From positions 1 through 64,000 of the forward strand of contig NZ_CP015102.1 in the NCBI RefSeq assembly GCF_002214485.1: a DNA stretch of 64,000 nucleotides. Reading direction: 5' to 3'. A program made the position numbers and the translations under genes. The DNA comes from Thermococcus pacificus (GTDB lineage: Archaea > Methanobacteriota_B > Thermococci > Thermococcales > Thermococcaceae). Below are positions 16,115-25,207 of the stretch, one piece after another. Every line of letters begins with the position of its first letter. The first letter of the stretch is position 1. The notes under the pieces were generated by a model. The model saw only the letters and a program-made list of their open reading frames with translations. It ran no database searches and was not told the DNA's origin.

Positions 16115-17567
16115 GCACCCTGAGAACCACAGCGATGCCAAGTCCCGCGAGGAGCATCGCGTAGGGGTAGCCGAGGGCATACCACAGGCCAGCTACAGCA
16201 CCCAAGGTAATCCCGTTCAGGATTATGAGAATCAGCACGTGCCCGGTGTTTGTTTCCGGCACCGAGAGCTCCTTCTCCCCGTGGTAAAAGAAGGCCAGGG
16301 CTATCGACGATGTCAGGAACGGGAGTATTAAAGCCGCGGGGAGCAGTTTGAGCGCTCCTGGATCGATGTAGGCAGCGGCCAGGACAAGGCCTGCGCCGGC
16401 CGTTACCGGCACCGCGTTCATCACGAGGAGTTTGGCTCTGAGGAACTGTCCCAGGGTCAGAGGGAGGCTCCGCAGGAACTCAAACTCCCTGCCGTCGATT
16501 TTAAGAACCGTGTCCACGCCCACCGATGCCATCCACGCTATCATCAGGAGAACCGAGGCAACGCTCCATTCCCCCATCTCCCCTGAGGTTAGGACGCCCA
16601 AGGCGCTCGGCAGGACCACGAAGAGGGGGAATATGAGGCCCACGAGGAGGGCGCTCTTCCTGACGGCTATCCTGAGATCCTTCAGGGCAATGGCGATGAC
16701 CGGGTGATGCGTCCGGGCTTTGAAAGATACCGTCCCCACGTGGGATACGGCGGCGCCCTCTTCCATCCTGCCCCAGAGTTTTCCGAGGATGAAACGGTAG
16801 GTGGGGACGAGAACCGCAAGGTAGCCGAGGACGAGAAGGAAAGAGTGGAGAGGCTCGAGTATCGAGGCGATGGAGAATGGATAGGCTACCGAGTACCTTG
16901 AGAAAAACGGCAGGAGTTCCTCGTAGTGCTCGCTCACGTACATCTGGACGTAGTTGATGGCGTAGAACATTCCAATAAACAGGATGGCCCCCAGAACCCT
17001 CGCCATCGTTCTGAGCTTGGAGAACCTGCCGCCGACGCTGGAGGAGCCGAAGAGGGTGAAGACGACCAATCCAAGGACGTGCCCGAGAAAGGCCCCTAGC
17101 AGTATCCAGAGAAATCCCATCAATCCTGACACCGGCGATCTGTATGCCATCGCCAGGACCGCCGGAATGAGGGCCACTATGGCCGGAACGTTGTCTATCG
17201 CCAAGAGGACGCTGAGGTACTTGGCTCCGGTTTTTATTGGCAGGGGTTTGAGGGGCTCGAATATCCCCATGGAGACGGCGTAGGAGGCGTTGACCGTCGT
17301 CGTGTAAAGGGCCATGACGAATGGAAGGAGTGCGTAGGTGGCGAGCAGAACGGCGGCCCTCGTATCGTCCTCGGCCCCAACTATCGCGCCCGCCATCATG
17401 AGGCCGAAGAAGAGGAAGGCCACTGACTGAAGGGCTACCCCACGCTTTATATCTCCGGCATTCCGCAACTGCTTCCTGAACTTCTTTGGATCAGCAGCTA
17501 TCTGGGGGTTGTTCTTCAACCGCCTATAGTGAAGCTCCCGGTAGAGGATTCTAACTATCCCCAGCAT
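16104..17567 (-). CDS. ABC transporter permease
   Basis: A 487-residue membrane protein with roughly ten to twelve hydrophobic helices in two halves separated by a soluble segment (about 265-285). The basic N-terminal region (R-R-L-K-N-N-P) is cytoplasmic. It pairs with the ATPase gene eight bases upstream, forming an ABC-2-like exporter. The cargo is not evident. The ATG at 17567 has a GGTGAGAG site overlapping the end of the ATPase gene. Confidence 0.8.
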   Translation of the reverse strand: MLGIVRILYRELHYRRLKNNPQIAADPKKFRKQLRNAGDIKRGVALQSVAFLFFGLMMAGAIVGAEDDTRAAVLLATYALLPFVMALYTTTVNASYAVSMGIFEPLKPLPIKTGAKYLSVLLAIDNVPAIVALIPAVLAMAYRSPVSGLMGFLWILLGAFLGHVLGLVVFTLFGSSSVGGRFSKLRTMARVLGAILFIGMFYAINYVQMYVSEHYEELLPFFSRYSVAYPFSIASILEPLHSFLLVLGYLAVLVPTYRFILGKLWGRMEEGAAVSHVGTVSFKARTHHPVIAIALKDLRIAVRKSALLVGLIFPLFVVLPSALGVLTSGEMGEWSVASVLLMIAWMASVGVDTVLKIDGREFEFLRSLPLTLGQFLRAKLLVMNAVPVTAGAGLVLAAAYIDPGALKLLPAALILPFLTSSIALAFFYHGEKELSVPETNTGHVLILIILNGITLGAVAGLWYALGYPYAMLLAGLGIAVVLRVLSR

Positions 17568-17575
17568 GCTCTCAC

Positions 17576-18337
17576 CTAAAGGGTCTCCCTCAGAGCCTGA
17601 ACTATGCCCAAAACCTCGTCCCTGCTCTCGGTGAGCTTGAGAAAGACGTCCTCCAGGCTCTCCTCGTGGGCGAACTCCTTGAGCTGCTCAACAGTCCCCT
17701 CGGCTATCAGCCTGCCGTTGTAGATGACGCCGATCCGGTCGCATATCATCTCAGCCAACGCCAAAACGTGCGTCGAGAAGACTACGCTCTTTCCATCCTC
17801 CCGGAAGTCCATCAGAAGCTCCCGCAGAATCCTCGCGCTCTTTGGGTCGAGGCCGTTCATAGCCTCGTCCAGGATGAGAACGGCCGGATCGTGGAGCATC
17901 GCGCTTATGAGCGAGACCTTCTGCCTGGTTCCGAAGCTGAGCGATCCTATCATCTCACCGAGGTACTCTTCGATACCGAAGGCCTTCACGAGGGCATCAA
18001 CCCTCTCCTGGAGCTTTTCTTCAGGGATTCTTCTCACGCTGCCCACGAAGTTGAAGAACTCAATCGGGGTGAGGCTCTCGTAGAGAACCGGCGTTTCCGG
18101 CACGTAGCCGGTCATCTCCTTAACGCGCAGGGGGTCCTGTGAGACGTCCACACCGTCCACAAGAACCTTCCCAGAGGTAGGGGCAAGGATTCCGGCGAGG
18201 ATTTTCATCGTGGTGCTCTTCCCGCTCCCGTTAGGCCCCAAGAGGCCGTATATCTCGCCGTCGTTCACGGTGAAGGTTATCCCGTTAACGGCCACAGTAG
18301 AGCCGAACCTCTTGACGAGGTTTTCAACCTCGATCAT
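17576..18337 (-). CDS. ABC transporter ATPase
   Basis: A 253-residue ATPase. Walker A is G-P-N-G-S-G-K-S-T (about 37-45), the signature is L-S-F-G-T-R-Q-K, an unusual form of LSGGQ, Walker B is V-L-I-L-D-E-A, and the switch histidine is in S-T-H-V-L. It powers the permease encoded directly downstream. Walker B ends D-E-A instead of D-E-P. The ATG at 18337 follows ggtggtagg; an in-frame start at 18352 is less likely. Confidence 0.9.
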   Translation of the reverse strand: MIEVENLVKRFGSTVAVNGITFTVNDGEIYGLLGPNGSGKSTTMKILAGILAPTSGKVLVDGVDVSQDPLRVKEMTGYVPETPVLYESLTPIEFFNFVGSVRRIPEEKLQERVDALVKAFGIEEYLGEMIGSLSFGTRQKVSLISAMLHDPAVLILDEAMNGLDPKSARILRELLMDFREDGKSVVFSTHVLALAEMICDRIGVIYNGRLIAEGTVEQLKEFAHEESLEDVFLKLTESRDEVLGIVQALRETL

Positions 18338-18415
18338 CCTACCACCGAGCATAATAATTTTGAGGCTTAATAAACTTTCCCGTCTAGAGCGGCGTTAGGA
18401 AAAGACCAGCCCCGT

Positions 18416-19093
18416 CTAGTCTTTCCGCTCCAAATGCGCCCTCCGAACTTCCAGAATCCCCGAGTAGTTGCATTCGTTCCACTTCTTCTCGACCTCGTCG
18501 AACACTATCCTTGCCTTAAAGAACGGCGCGTCCCTCACGAAGGTCTCGAACTCGCCGCCTTCCCCGGCTACGTGGACCCTGTACTTCTCGTTGAGTTTAA
18601 CCAGCTCCTCTAAAGTCTTCTCGTCTATTTTCCTGCCGAGCCAGCTCTCATCGAGGCCGTAGGCGGCGGTGCCGACCATTACAATATCAAAAATTTCAAC
18701 CAGCTCGCGCATATACTCAACGGGATCACGGTGCCAGGCCGGGGCGAAGCTCTTCAAGCCAAGTTCCTCAACAACTCTGTCAACTCTTCGCTTCTGGTAC
18801 TCGCTCGCCAAAGCGCCGGCGACGACGCCGTCTATCTTAAGCCCCTCGAGGACAGCCTTCATGTCCTCAACTTCTTTCTCCTTCTCACCGCTCGTGAAGC
18901 CCTTGACGAGGGGAATCCCGATGGCTTTGGCCTGAAGCTCGGTGAGGTGAATGTTCGGGACATGGTACATGTAGCTCTCGTCGCTCTCGCTCACCATGCT
19001 TACAAGGTACTTAACCTCAAACCCCTGCTTCAGCGCCCAGTAGAGGGCGTAGTTCGAGTCCTTTCCGCCCGAGTAGAGTACCGCAACCCTCAT
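18416..19093 (-). CDS. dph6: diphthine-ammonia ligase
   Basis: A 225-residue PP-loop ATPase: [10 protein letters not shown] at residues 5-14, then a conserved [11 protein letters not shown] and G-E-G-G-E-F-E-T motif. These mark the MJ0570/Dph6 family, which performs the last amidation step of diphthamide on elongation factor 2. The ATG at 19093 has GGTGG six bases upstream; GTG at 19102 is the alternative. Its TATA box is shared with the AT-rich gap facing the DIP gene. Confidence 0.88.
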   Translation of the reverse strand: MRVAVLYSGGKDSNYALYWALKQGFEVKYLVSMVSESDESYMYHVPNIHLTELQAKAIGIPLVKGFTSGEKEKEVEDMKAVLEGLKIDGVVAGALASEYQKRRVDRVVEELGLKSFAPAWHRDPVEYMRELVEIFDIVMVGTAAYGLDESWLGRKIDEKTLEELVKLNEKYRVHVAGEGGEFETFVRDAPFFKARIVFDEVEKKWNECNYSGILEVRRAHLERKD

Positions 19094-19189
19094 TTTTTCC
19101 ACCCGAAAAATTTTTAAAAACTTTAAGTTATTTTAAGTCCGGACGCTTCTAAGCTCCTTGAGTGACAGGGGATTAAAAAGGTGATGCCG

Positions 19190-20470
19190 ATGCCAGAGAT
19201 GGCAGTAATACTAGCAGCTGGCCTCGGAACCAGGATGGGCGGGAAGCCAAAGGGACTCGTCAAAGTCGCCGGAAGGGAAATTCTGTACCGTACCATGGCC
19301 ATTCTCCAGAGGGTCGGAGTCAAACGCTTCGTTCTCGTCACCAACGACCGCTACGCACCGCTTTACAGGGAGTTCATTGAGAAATACGGTTTTCCAGCGG
19401 AGGTCATCATCAATCCCGAGCCTGAGAAGGGCAACGGACACTCCCTCCACCTGGCGAAGGGAAGGGTTTCGGGGAAGTTTGTCCTTGTGATGAGTGACCA
19501 TGTCTACAGCGGGGTTTTTCTTGAGAAAGCAATCCGCGGAGACGGTCTCATAGCGGACAGAAGGCCGGGATGGGTTGACGTTGGCGAGGCAACGAAGGTT
19601 AAAGTGAAAAACGGCCGCGTTGAGAAAATAGGAAAGGGCCTCAAAGAGTGGGACGCAGTGGATACGGGCTTCTTCGTCCTTGATGAGGGCATCTTTGAGG
19701 TTACCGAAGAGCTGGAGCGCGAGAGGAACGGTGATTATTCCCTCAGCGAGGTCGTGGAACGGGCGACGCTTCCGGTAACTTTCGTTGACGGCCTCGGCTG
19801 GACTGATGTTGACACGCCGGAAGACATAAAACAGGCCAGAAAAATGCTTGTGAAGACCGCGGTGAAAGGAACCGGGGATGGATTCGTCAGCAGACATCTG
19901 AACAGAAAAATATCCACCGAGATCAGTGCTCTGCTCGTGGATAAAGTCACGCCGAATCAGATGACTGCTTTTACATTTGCCCTCGGAATCTTCTCTGCCC
20001 TGTTAACCCTGGTGAGCCTTCCGCTGGCAGGAATACTCTACCAGCTTAGCTCTATCTTAGATGGCGTTGACGGGGAGATAGCAAGGGCCCAGCTGAGGAC
20101 GAGCAGACTGGGCGGTTATATAGACTCAATCCTCGACCGCTACGTTGACGGGACCTTCCTGGCGCTTCTGGCTTACTCGACGCTTAGTGAGCCTTTATGG
20201 TACCTCATCGCCCTCTTCGCTCTCCTCGGCGCGGTGATGGTCAGCTACTCGACTGAGCGCTTCAAGGGGGCCTTCTGCAGGGACGCCTACGCTGAAGTGC
20301 CCTCCCTCAGAAAACTGCCCGGTAAGAGGGATGAAAGGGTCTTCCTCACGATGCTCTTCCTGCTGTATCCCATTCCCGTTTCAATAAAAGCACTGTTTGC
20401 CATACTTGCAATTCTGACGAACCTGAGGGTTGCCCTGACCCTCTATTTCGTCTCCAGAAAAGTTTCGTGA
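19190..20470 (+). CDS. bifunctional inositol-1-P cytidylyltransferase / DIPP synthase
   Basis: A fusion of about 426 residues. The N-terminal 230 residues are a nucleotidyltransferase (L-A-A-G-L-G-T-R-M-G-G-K-P-K-G) that would make CDP-inositol from CTP and inositol-1-phosphate. The rest is a CDP-alcohol phosphatidyltransferase with the full D-G-V-D-G-E-I-A-R...G...D...D motif and several membrane helices; it would join CDP-inositol to a second inositol phosphate to give di-myo-inositol-1,3'-phosphate phosphate. It thus acts at the membrane in synthesis of the thermoprotectant DIP. AGGTGAT precedes the ATG at 19190; starts at 19181 and 19199 are possible. Confidence 0.93.
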   Translation: MPEMAVILAAGLGTRMGGKPKGLVKVAGREILYRTMAILQRVGVKRFVLVTNDRYAPLYREFIEKYGFPAEVIINPEPEKGNGHSLHLAKGRVSGKFVLVMSDHVYSGVFLEKAIRGDGLIADRRPGWVDVGEATKVKVKNGRVEKIGKGLKEWDAVDTGFFVLDEGIFEVTEELERERNGDYSLSEVVERATLPVTFVDGLGWTDVDTPEDIKQARKMLVKTAVKGTGDGFVSRHLNRKISTEISALLVDKVTPNQMTAFTFALGIFSALLTLVSLPLAGILYQLSSILDGVDGEIARAQLRTSRLGGYIDSILDRYVDGTFLALLAYSTLSEPLWYLIALFALLGAVMVSYSTERFKGAFCRDAYAEVPSLRKLPGKRDERVFLTMLFLLYPIPVSIKALFAILAILTNLRVALTLYFVSRKVS

Positions 20471-20527
20471 GCGAAAACTATTTAACTGCTGTAAAATATC
20501 CTACACCAACAAAGGAGGTGGAGGAAA

Positions 20528-21676
20528 ATGGTTAGGGTTGTCATACTCGGCCAGGGCTACGTTGCCAGCATTTTTGCGAGCGGACTTGAGAAGATAAAGG
20601 CAGGGAAGATGGAGCCCTACGGTGTTCCGCTTGCCGACGAGTTGCCAATTAAAATCAAGGACATAGAGATAGTCGGCTCCTACGACGTCGACGCGAGCAA
20701 GGTTGGAAAGGACCTCTACGAGGTCGTCAGATCCTACGACCCGGAGGCTCCGGAGAGCCTCAAGGGGATAACCGTCAGGAAGGGCGTCCACCTTGGAAGC
20801 CTCAGAAACCTCCCGATTGAAGCTACTGGCCTCGACGACGAGATGACCCTCAAGGAGGCCGTTGACCACCTCGTGAGCGAGTGGAAGGAGCTCAAGCCCG
20901 ACGTCTTCGTCAACGTCTGCACCACTGAGGCTTTTGTCCCCTTCGAGAGCAGGGAGGAGCTTGAGAAGGCAATCGAGGAGAACAACAAGGACAGGCTCAC
21001 TGCCACACAGGTCTACGTCTACGCGGCTGCCAAGTACGCCAAGGAGGCTGGAGGAGCGGCCTTTGTAAACGCCATCCCGACCCTCATAGCCAACGACCCG
21101 GCGTTCGTCGAGCTCGCCAAGGAGAGCAACCTCGTTATCTTCGGTGACGATGGAGCAACCGGTGCAACACCGCTCACCGCCGACGTTCTCAGCCACCTCG
21201 CCCAGAGGAACAGGTACGTTCTGGATATAGCGCAGTTCAACATAGGTGGAAACAACGACTTCCTAGCGCTAACCGACAAAGAGCGCAACAAGAGCAAGGA
21301 GTTCACCAAGAGCTCGGTCGTTAAGGACCTCCTCGGCTACGACGCCCCGCACTACATCAAGCCGACCGGCTTCCTTGAGCCCCTCGGCGACAAGAAGTTT
21401 ATAGCGATGCACATCGAGTACGTCAGCTTCAACGGCGCCCACGATGAGCTTGTCATCACCGGTAGGATAAACGACAGCCCGGCTCTGGCTGGTCTCCTCG
21501 TCGACCTCGTCAGGCTCGGAAAGATAGCCGTTGACAAGAAGGAGTTCGGAACCGTTTACGAGGTCAACGCCTTCTACATGAAGAACCCCGGACCGAAGGA
21601 GAGGGGCAACATACCGCGCATCATAGCCCACGAGAAGATGCGCACCTGGGCCGGCCTCAAGCCAAGGTGGCTCTGA
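20528..21676 (+). CDS. ino1: inositol-3-phosphate synthase
   Basis: A 382-residue NAD-dependent synthase that cyclises glucose-6-phosphate to inositol phosphate, the first step of DIP synthesis. The N-terminal nucleotide fold reads V-V-I-L-G-Q-G-Y-V-A-S; N-I-G-G-N-N-D-F-L-A-L and D-S-P-A-L-A-G are the conserved active-site blocks. GGAGGTGGAGG precedes the ATG at 20528. It lies 57 bases after the bifunctional DIP gene in the same direction, with an actatttaac TATA-like element between, so it can have its own promoter. Confidence 0.95.
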   Translation: MVRVVILGQGYVASIFASGLEKIKAGKMEPYGVPLADELPIKIKDIEIVGSYDVDASKVGKDLYEVVRSYDPEAPESLKGITVRKGVHLGSLRNLPIEATGLDDEMTLKEAVDHLVSEWKELKPDVFVNVCTTEAFVPFESREELEKAIEENNKDRLTATQVYVYAAAKYAKEAGGAAFVNAIPTLIANDPAFVELAKESNLVIFGDDGATGATPLTADVLSHLAQRNRYVLDIAQFNIGGNNDFLALTDKERNKSKEFTKSSVVKDLLGYDAPHYIKPTGFLEPLGDKKFIAMHIEYVSFNGAHDELVITGRINDSPALAGLLVDLVRLGKIAVDKKEFGTVYEVNAFYMKNPGPKERGNIPRIIAHEKMRTWAGLKPRWL

Positions 21677-21735
21677 CTCTTCTTTTCCAACAAACCTTTT
21701 AATCCCTTTTCCCAACTTTTCCCGGAGGGAAGCCG

Positions 21736-22338
21736 ATGAGCTGGAAGAGGGGAGCCTATCCGGAATTCACGCTTGAAGATGCGGTCGCGGTTCTTTTCAT
21801 GCTCCAAGAACCGGTTGGGAGGAAGACGGTCTCCGAGGTTCTTGAACTCGGCGAGGGGAGCGTCAGGACCCTTCTGAGGAAGCTGTCCCAGCTCGGAGCT
21901 ATATCATCAACCCAGCGCGGTCACTCGCTCAACGAAAACGGACAGGAACTCGTGGAGAGGATTGAGTCCTGCTTCTCAGGAGCAAAGCCTGCCGGCAAAA
22001 TCGATGGCTATCCAGCGTACGCCCTGGTGGTTAGAAATCCCCCCGAGTTCAAGAGCATAGAGCTCCGCGATGAGGCGATAAGGTTCCACGCGAAGGGAGC
22101 TATGATACTCGTGGTCAGAAACGGGGAGATAGTCTTCCCGGAGGACGGCAGGCCCCTGCGGGAGACCATGCCAGAAATCGCGGAGGAGCTGGAGGAGAGG
22201 TCCAAGCCGGAAGATGGGGATATGGTTGTGGTGACCTGGGCGGAGAAGGAAGCGGACGCCATGAAGAGCGCCTACCACGTGGCGTTGACCCTGAAAGGGG
22301 AGTGCATTCCGGAGGAGATAATCTCCCTCGTGAGGTGA
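21736..22338 (+). CDS. HTH protein with DUF4443-like C-terminus
   Basis: A 200-residue protein. Residues 10-75 form a winged helix (T-V-S-E-V-L-E-L-G-E-G-S-V-R-T-L-L-R-K-L); the second half is an alpha/beta ligand-binding-like domain (G-Y-P-A-Y-A-L-V-V-R, G-A-M-I-L-V-V-R-N-G). It looks like a small-molecule-responsive regulator or effector. It precedes pyrF with a four-base gap, hinting at a link to pyrimidine synthesis, though this is only positional. Confidence 0.7.
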   Translation: MSWKRGAYPEFTLEDAVAVLFMLQEPVGRKTVSEVLELGEGSVRTLLRKLSQLGAISSTQRGHSLNENGQELVERIESCFSGAKPAGKIDGYPAYALVVRNPPEFKSIELRDEAIRFHAKGAMILVVRNGEIVFPEDGRPLRETMPEIAEELEERSKPEDGDMVVVTWAEKEADAMKSAYHVALTLKGECIPEEIISLVR

Positions 22339-22342
22339 AAGC

Positions 22343-22978
22343 GTGAGCAGGCTTATTCTAGCTTTGGACGTCTACGAACGCGAGAGGGCCCTTGAGATAG
22401 CGGAGTGCACAGCTGACTACCTCTGGGCCATCAAGGTCAACTGGCCACTGATAATCGGCTCGGGCCTTAAGATAATCACCGAGCTTAAGCAGGTGACCGG
22501 ACTGCCAATCATAGCCGATTTGAAGCTCGCTGATATACCGAACACGAACAGGCTGATAGCAAAGAAGGTTTTTGAGGCAGGGGCGGACTACGTCATAGCC
22601 CACGGCTTCGTCGGGAGGGACAGCGTTAAAGCGGTGATGGAACTCGGGAAGACGATAATCGTCGTCGAGATGAGCCATCCCGGGGCGAAGGAGTTCATTC
22701 AGCCCGTAACGGATAAGCTCATCGAGATGGCCAACGAGCTTGGGCCGTTTGGGGTTATTGCGCCGGCAACGAGGCCGGAGCGCGTGAGTTACATCCGCTC
22801 GAAGCTCAAGCCAGGGATTAAGGTGATAACCCCCGGCGTTGGCGCCCAGGGCGGGACGGCGAGCGAGGTTTTAAAGGCCGGAGCCGACTACATCATCGTG
22901 GGAAGGGCCATCTACCAGAGTGAAAACCCGAGGGAGAGCGCGAGGAGGATTTTCGAGGAGGTGGAAGCATGGAGCTGA
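22343..22978 (+). CDS. pyrF: orotidine 5'-phosphate decarboxylase
   Basis: A 211-residue decarboxylase making UMP from OMP. L-A-L-D-V-Y at the start and A-D-L-K-L-A-D-I-P near residue 58 hold the catalytic D-K-x-x-D pair; P-G-V-G-A-Q-G-G and I-I-V-G-R-A-I-Y bind phosphate. It starts with GTG at 22343 and overlaps the PUA gene by 10 bases. Confidence 0.96.
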   Translation: MSRLILALDVYERERALEIAECTADYLWAIKVNWPLIIGSGLKIITELKQVTGLPIIADLKLADIPNTNRLIAKKVFEAGADYVIAHGFVGRDSVKAVMELGKTIIVVEMSHPGAKEFIQPVTDKLIEMANELGPFGVIAPATRPERVSYIRSKLKPGIKVITPGVGAQGGTASEVLKAGADYIIVGRAIYQSENPRESARRIFEEVEAWS

Positions 22979-23487
22979 AGGTCAAGCACCCCCTCAGCAA
23001 GAAAGAAGTTAAGGAGATAATCCGCGAGATGACCGAGATCTTCGGCGAGGAGATAGCCAAGAAGATGCTGAACAAGAAGGACCGCGTTGAACTGGCGGAG
23101 TTCGATAAGACGACGGAGGTAATCCTCGTCAACGGGAGGCCTTTCTTCATCAGGCGGAAGGAACTCGTCTTCCCGCTGGTCATAGCGCTCTACGAGCTGT
23201 CCAACGAGGATGATTTAAGGAAGTGGCCGAGGAGGGTTGTGGTCGATGCCGGTGCCGTCCCATTCATCATCAAGGGCGCCGACGTCATGGCGGCAGGGAT
23301 AACCGACGCCGACGAGAACATCAGAGAGGGGGACTTCGTATTTGTAGTCGAGGAGGACTACGGGAGGCCCCTCGCAATAGGAATAGCACTCATGGACGGC
23401 AAGACTATGAAGGAGAAGCCCAAGGGCAAGGCAGTGAAGAACATCCACCACGCCAAGGACAAGATATGGGAGCTCACGGTGGGCTGA
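22969..23487 (+). CDS. PUA-domain RNA-binding protein
   Basis: A 172-residue protein with an N-terminal DUF1947-like region (about 1-75) and a C-terminal PUA domain: [22 protein letters not shown] is the canonical PUA start. The architecture resembles the MCT-1/Tma20 group that binds ribosomes in eukaryotes. Role in archaea: probably RNA or ribosome binding. It is translationally coupled to pyrF and followed by ribL with a one-base gap. Confidence 0.85.
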   Translation: MELKVKHPLSKKEVKEIIREMTEIFGEEIAKKMLNKKDRVELAEFDKTTEVILVNGRPFFIRRKELVFPLVIALYELSNEDDLRKWPRRVVVDAGAVPFIIKGADVMAAGITDADENIREGDFVFVVEEDYGRPLAIGIALMDGKTMKEKPKGKAVKNIHHAKDKIWELTVG

Positions 23488-23488
23488 G

Positions 23489-23947
23489 ATGGGAGATGAA
23501 AACGAGGGGAAGAGAAAGGTCCGCGTCCTCACGGGAGGTGTTTTTGACCTCCTCCACGTCGGCCACGTCCACTTTTTGAGCCAGGCGAAGGCTCTGGGAG
23601 ACGAGCTGGTGGTGATAGTCGCCCACGACGAGACCGTCAGAAAGAGGAAGCGCAGAGAGCCCGTGAACACCGCGGAGGACAGGGCCGAGCTGCTGAAGGC
23701 CCTCAAGATGGTGGACGAGGTCTACATCGGCAGTCCCGGGGCGATAGACTACGAACTCGTGAAGAGGATCGATCCGGACATAATCGCGGTCGGGCCGGAT
23801 CAGTCCTTCAACTGCGAGAGGCTCAAGGAAGACCTGAGAAAGCACGGGATAAACGCAGAGGTGATACGCATACCGTACCTCTACAGGAGCGACAGGGCCA
23901 AGACGAGCAAGATAATACAGAGGATAGTCGAGACGTACTGCGAGTGA
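23489..23947 (+). CDS. ribL: FAD synthetase, archaeal RibL type
   Basis: A 152-residue cytidylyltransferase-fold enzyme. [11 protein letters not shown] contains the H-x-G-H motif, and the C-terminal [10 protein letters not shown] is the R-x-x-x-x-S-T/S-S-like block. Archaeal RibL transfers AMP to FMN to give FAD. Family cysteines are present (C-E-R, Y-C-E). It is the last gene of the run from the HTH gene. Confidence 0.88.
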   Translation: MGDENEGKRKVRVLTGGVFDLLHVGHVHFLSQAKALGDELVVIVAHDETVRKRKRREPVNTAEDRAELLKALKMVDEVYIGSPGAIDYELVKRIDPDIIAVGPDQSFNCERLKEDLRKHGINAEVIRIPYLYRSDRAKTSKIIQRIVETYCE

Positions 23948-24079
23948 TTTGAAAGCCTGATTGCAGCCCTTATTACTCCGGCTTATTGGAGGGCAAATGC
24001 CCAATAATCGGGGGTTGGGGCGTTATTTGAGCGCTTATTTAATCTCGGATTTGAAGGTCTGATTTGACCACCATCAGCG
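23948..24079. repeat. intergenic region with 17-base direct repeats beside the parA operon
   Basis: GATTTGAAAGCCTGATT (23946-23962) and GATTTGAAGGTCTGATT (24048-24064) match at 15 of 17 positions and flank a segment rich in CTTATT and a bulged hairpin (about 23984-24006). It lies between the 3' ends of ribL and the RHH gene of the parA operon, a place where centromere-like sites are sometimes found. Function is inferred only from position. Confidence 0.4.
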
Positions 24080-24418
24080 TCAGAGCTTGAACTTCTCCAT
24101 GTAATCCCTCAGGAAGTCGGGGTCTTCCCGTTTGACGGCACTCAGGAGCTCATTGAACTTCTTCTCGCCGAGTGCAAGCTTCAGGTAGTAGTAGAGGTTG
24201 ACGGCGTCCTCAACTATAGCGCTCTGTCTCCTGCCTTCATCCGCATATAGCTCAATGAGCTTCTTGTTCATGTCCCTGCTTATGTAGAGGGTCTTCTGCA
24301 TCTTCTCCTTCTTCAGATCCTTCGATTTGAGAGCTTTTTCTTCCTTCTTGGGCTTTGAGGGCTTCGTGAGCTCATTAACGGAACCTTCAAAAAGCTTGGG
24401 AATTTTATCCTTCGACAA
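24080..24418 (-). CDS. ribbon-helix-helix-like protein, ParA partner
   Basis: A 112-residue protein: a basic, lysine-rich N-terminal 50 residues and a C-terminal domain with strand Q-K-T-L-Y-I-S, helix R-D-M-N-K-K-L-I-E-L, and helix R-R-Q-S-A-I-V-E-D-A-V-N-L-Y-Y-Y, like a ribbon-helix-helix fold. The start is TTG at 24418, six bases after GAGGTGG, inside the end of parA (14-base overlap). Coupling to a ParA-like ATPase suggests a ParB-like or CopG-like DNA-binding partner. This is inference. Confidence 0.7.
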   Translation of the reverse strand: MSKDKIPKLFEGSVNELTKPSKPKKEEKALKSKDLKKEKMQKTLYISRDMNKKLIELYADEGRRQSAIVEDAVNLYYYLKLALGEKKFNELLSAVKREDPDFLRDYMEKFKL

Positions 24419-25175
24419 TTTCGACCACCTCTCTCGCGAGCTTTGCAAAGGCCTTGGCGGCCCTGCCGTCACCCTCGAACTCGAATATGCTAACGCCCTG
24501 ACTCTGGGCCTTCTCAAGGGCTATCGCCTTCGGAATCGTCGTCAGTATCGGCGCGTCCGGGTAGGTCTCCTTCAGCTCCTTGAGACGCATCTTCGGAACC
24601 TTTGTCTGGCGGGTGAACTTGTTGGGGACCAGTCCGAGGAGCTTGAGGTTCTCGTTGGTCTCCTCGCGGATCATGCGCATGAGGTTGAACATGAGCTGCA
24701 TTCCGATGACGCCGAAGTAGCTGAGTTCGAGTGGAATGAGGACGTAGTCGGAAGCGGTCAGAGAGTTGACCAGGAAGATGCCCATGCTGGGCGGGTTGTC
24801 TATGAAAACGTAGTCGTAGTCCGGCAGGATTGGGGTGAGGGCCTTCTCAAGCCTTCTCTCGCGGTTGTAGGTGTTGATTATCTCGATTTCCTTGGCGGAG
24901 AGGTTTAGGTGGCTCGGTATGAGGTCGATGTTCTCGCGCACCTTAACTATCGTCTCCTCTATGTCGCTGTCCCTCGTCATGAGCGTTCCGACGTTCCTGT
25001 CGCCGTACTGGAGGACGTCCATGCCTACGAGCCCAAAGGTCAGGTTGAACTGCGGGTCTATGTCCACCAAGAGAACCTTCCTGCCCATATCCGCGAGCGC
25101 GTAGGCGAGGTTCATTGTCAGGGTGGTCTTCCCGACGCCACCCTTCTGATTGGCCACGCTAATGACCACTGCCAT
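24405..25175 (-). CDS. parA: ParA/MinD-family ATPase
   Basis: A 256-residue deviant Walker ATPase. K-G-G-V-G-K-T-T (11-18) is the P-loop with signature lysine, D-I-D-P-Q is Walker A', and D-Y-V-F-I-D-N-P-P is Walker B, all typical of ParA partition ATPases (Soj). N-K-F-T-R-Q-T-K lies in the nucleoside-binding region. It lies 32 bases downstream of ftsZ and overlaps the small RHH gene, suggesting a chromosome-segregation or division-positioning operon. Confidence 0.88.
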   Translation of the reverse strand: MAVVISVANQKGGVGKTTLTMNLAYALADMGRKVLLVDIDPQFNLTFGLVGMDVLQYGDRNVGTLMTRDSDIEETIVKVRENIDLIPSHLNLSAKEIEIINTYNRERRLEKALTPILPDYDYVFIDNPPSMGIFLVNSLTASDYVLIPLELSYFGVIGMQLMFNLMRMIREETNENLKLLGLVPNKFTRQTKVPKMRLKELKETYPDAPILTTIPKAIALEKAQSQGVSIFEFEGDGRAAKAFAKLAREVVEIVEG

Positions 25176-25207
25176 AGAATCACCTAACTAAATGATAAAC
25201 GAAAGGG

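Noticed and set aside
18416-19093. Alternative call of the PP-loop protein as a general tRNA thiolation enzyme
   Set aside because: It lacks the CxxC pairs of TtuA/Ncs6 and keeps the G-E-G-G-E-F-E motif of Dph6.
20501-21196. Minus-strand ORF of 231 residues
   Set aside because: It is antisense to inositol-phosphate synthase; no start signals.
23984-24006. Hairpin read as an sRNA or riboswitch
   Set aside because: It is a short, bulged hairpin between two convergent gene ends with no recognisable box or aptamer motif; a terminator or repeat role is simpler.
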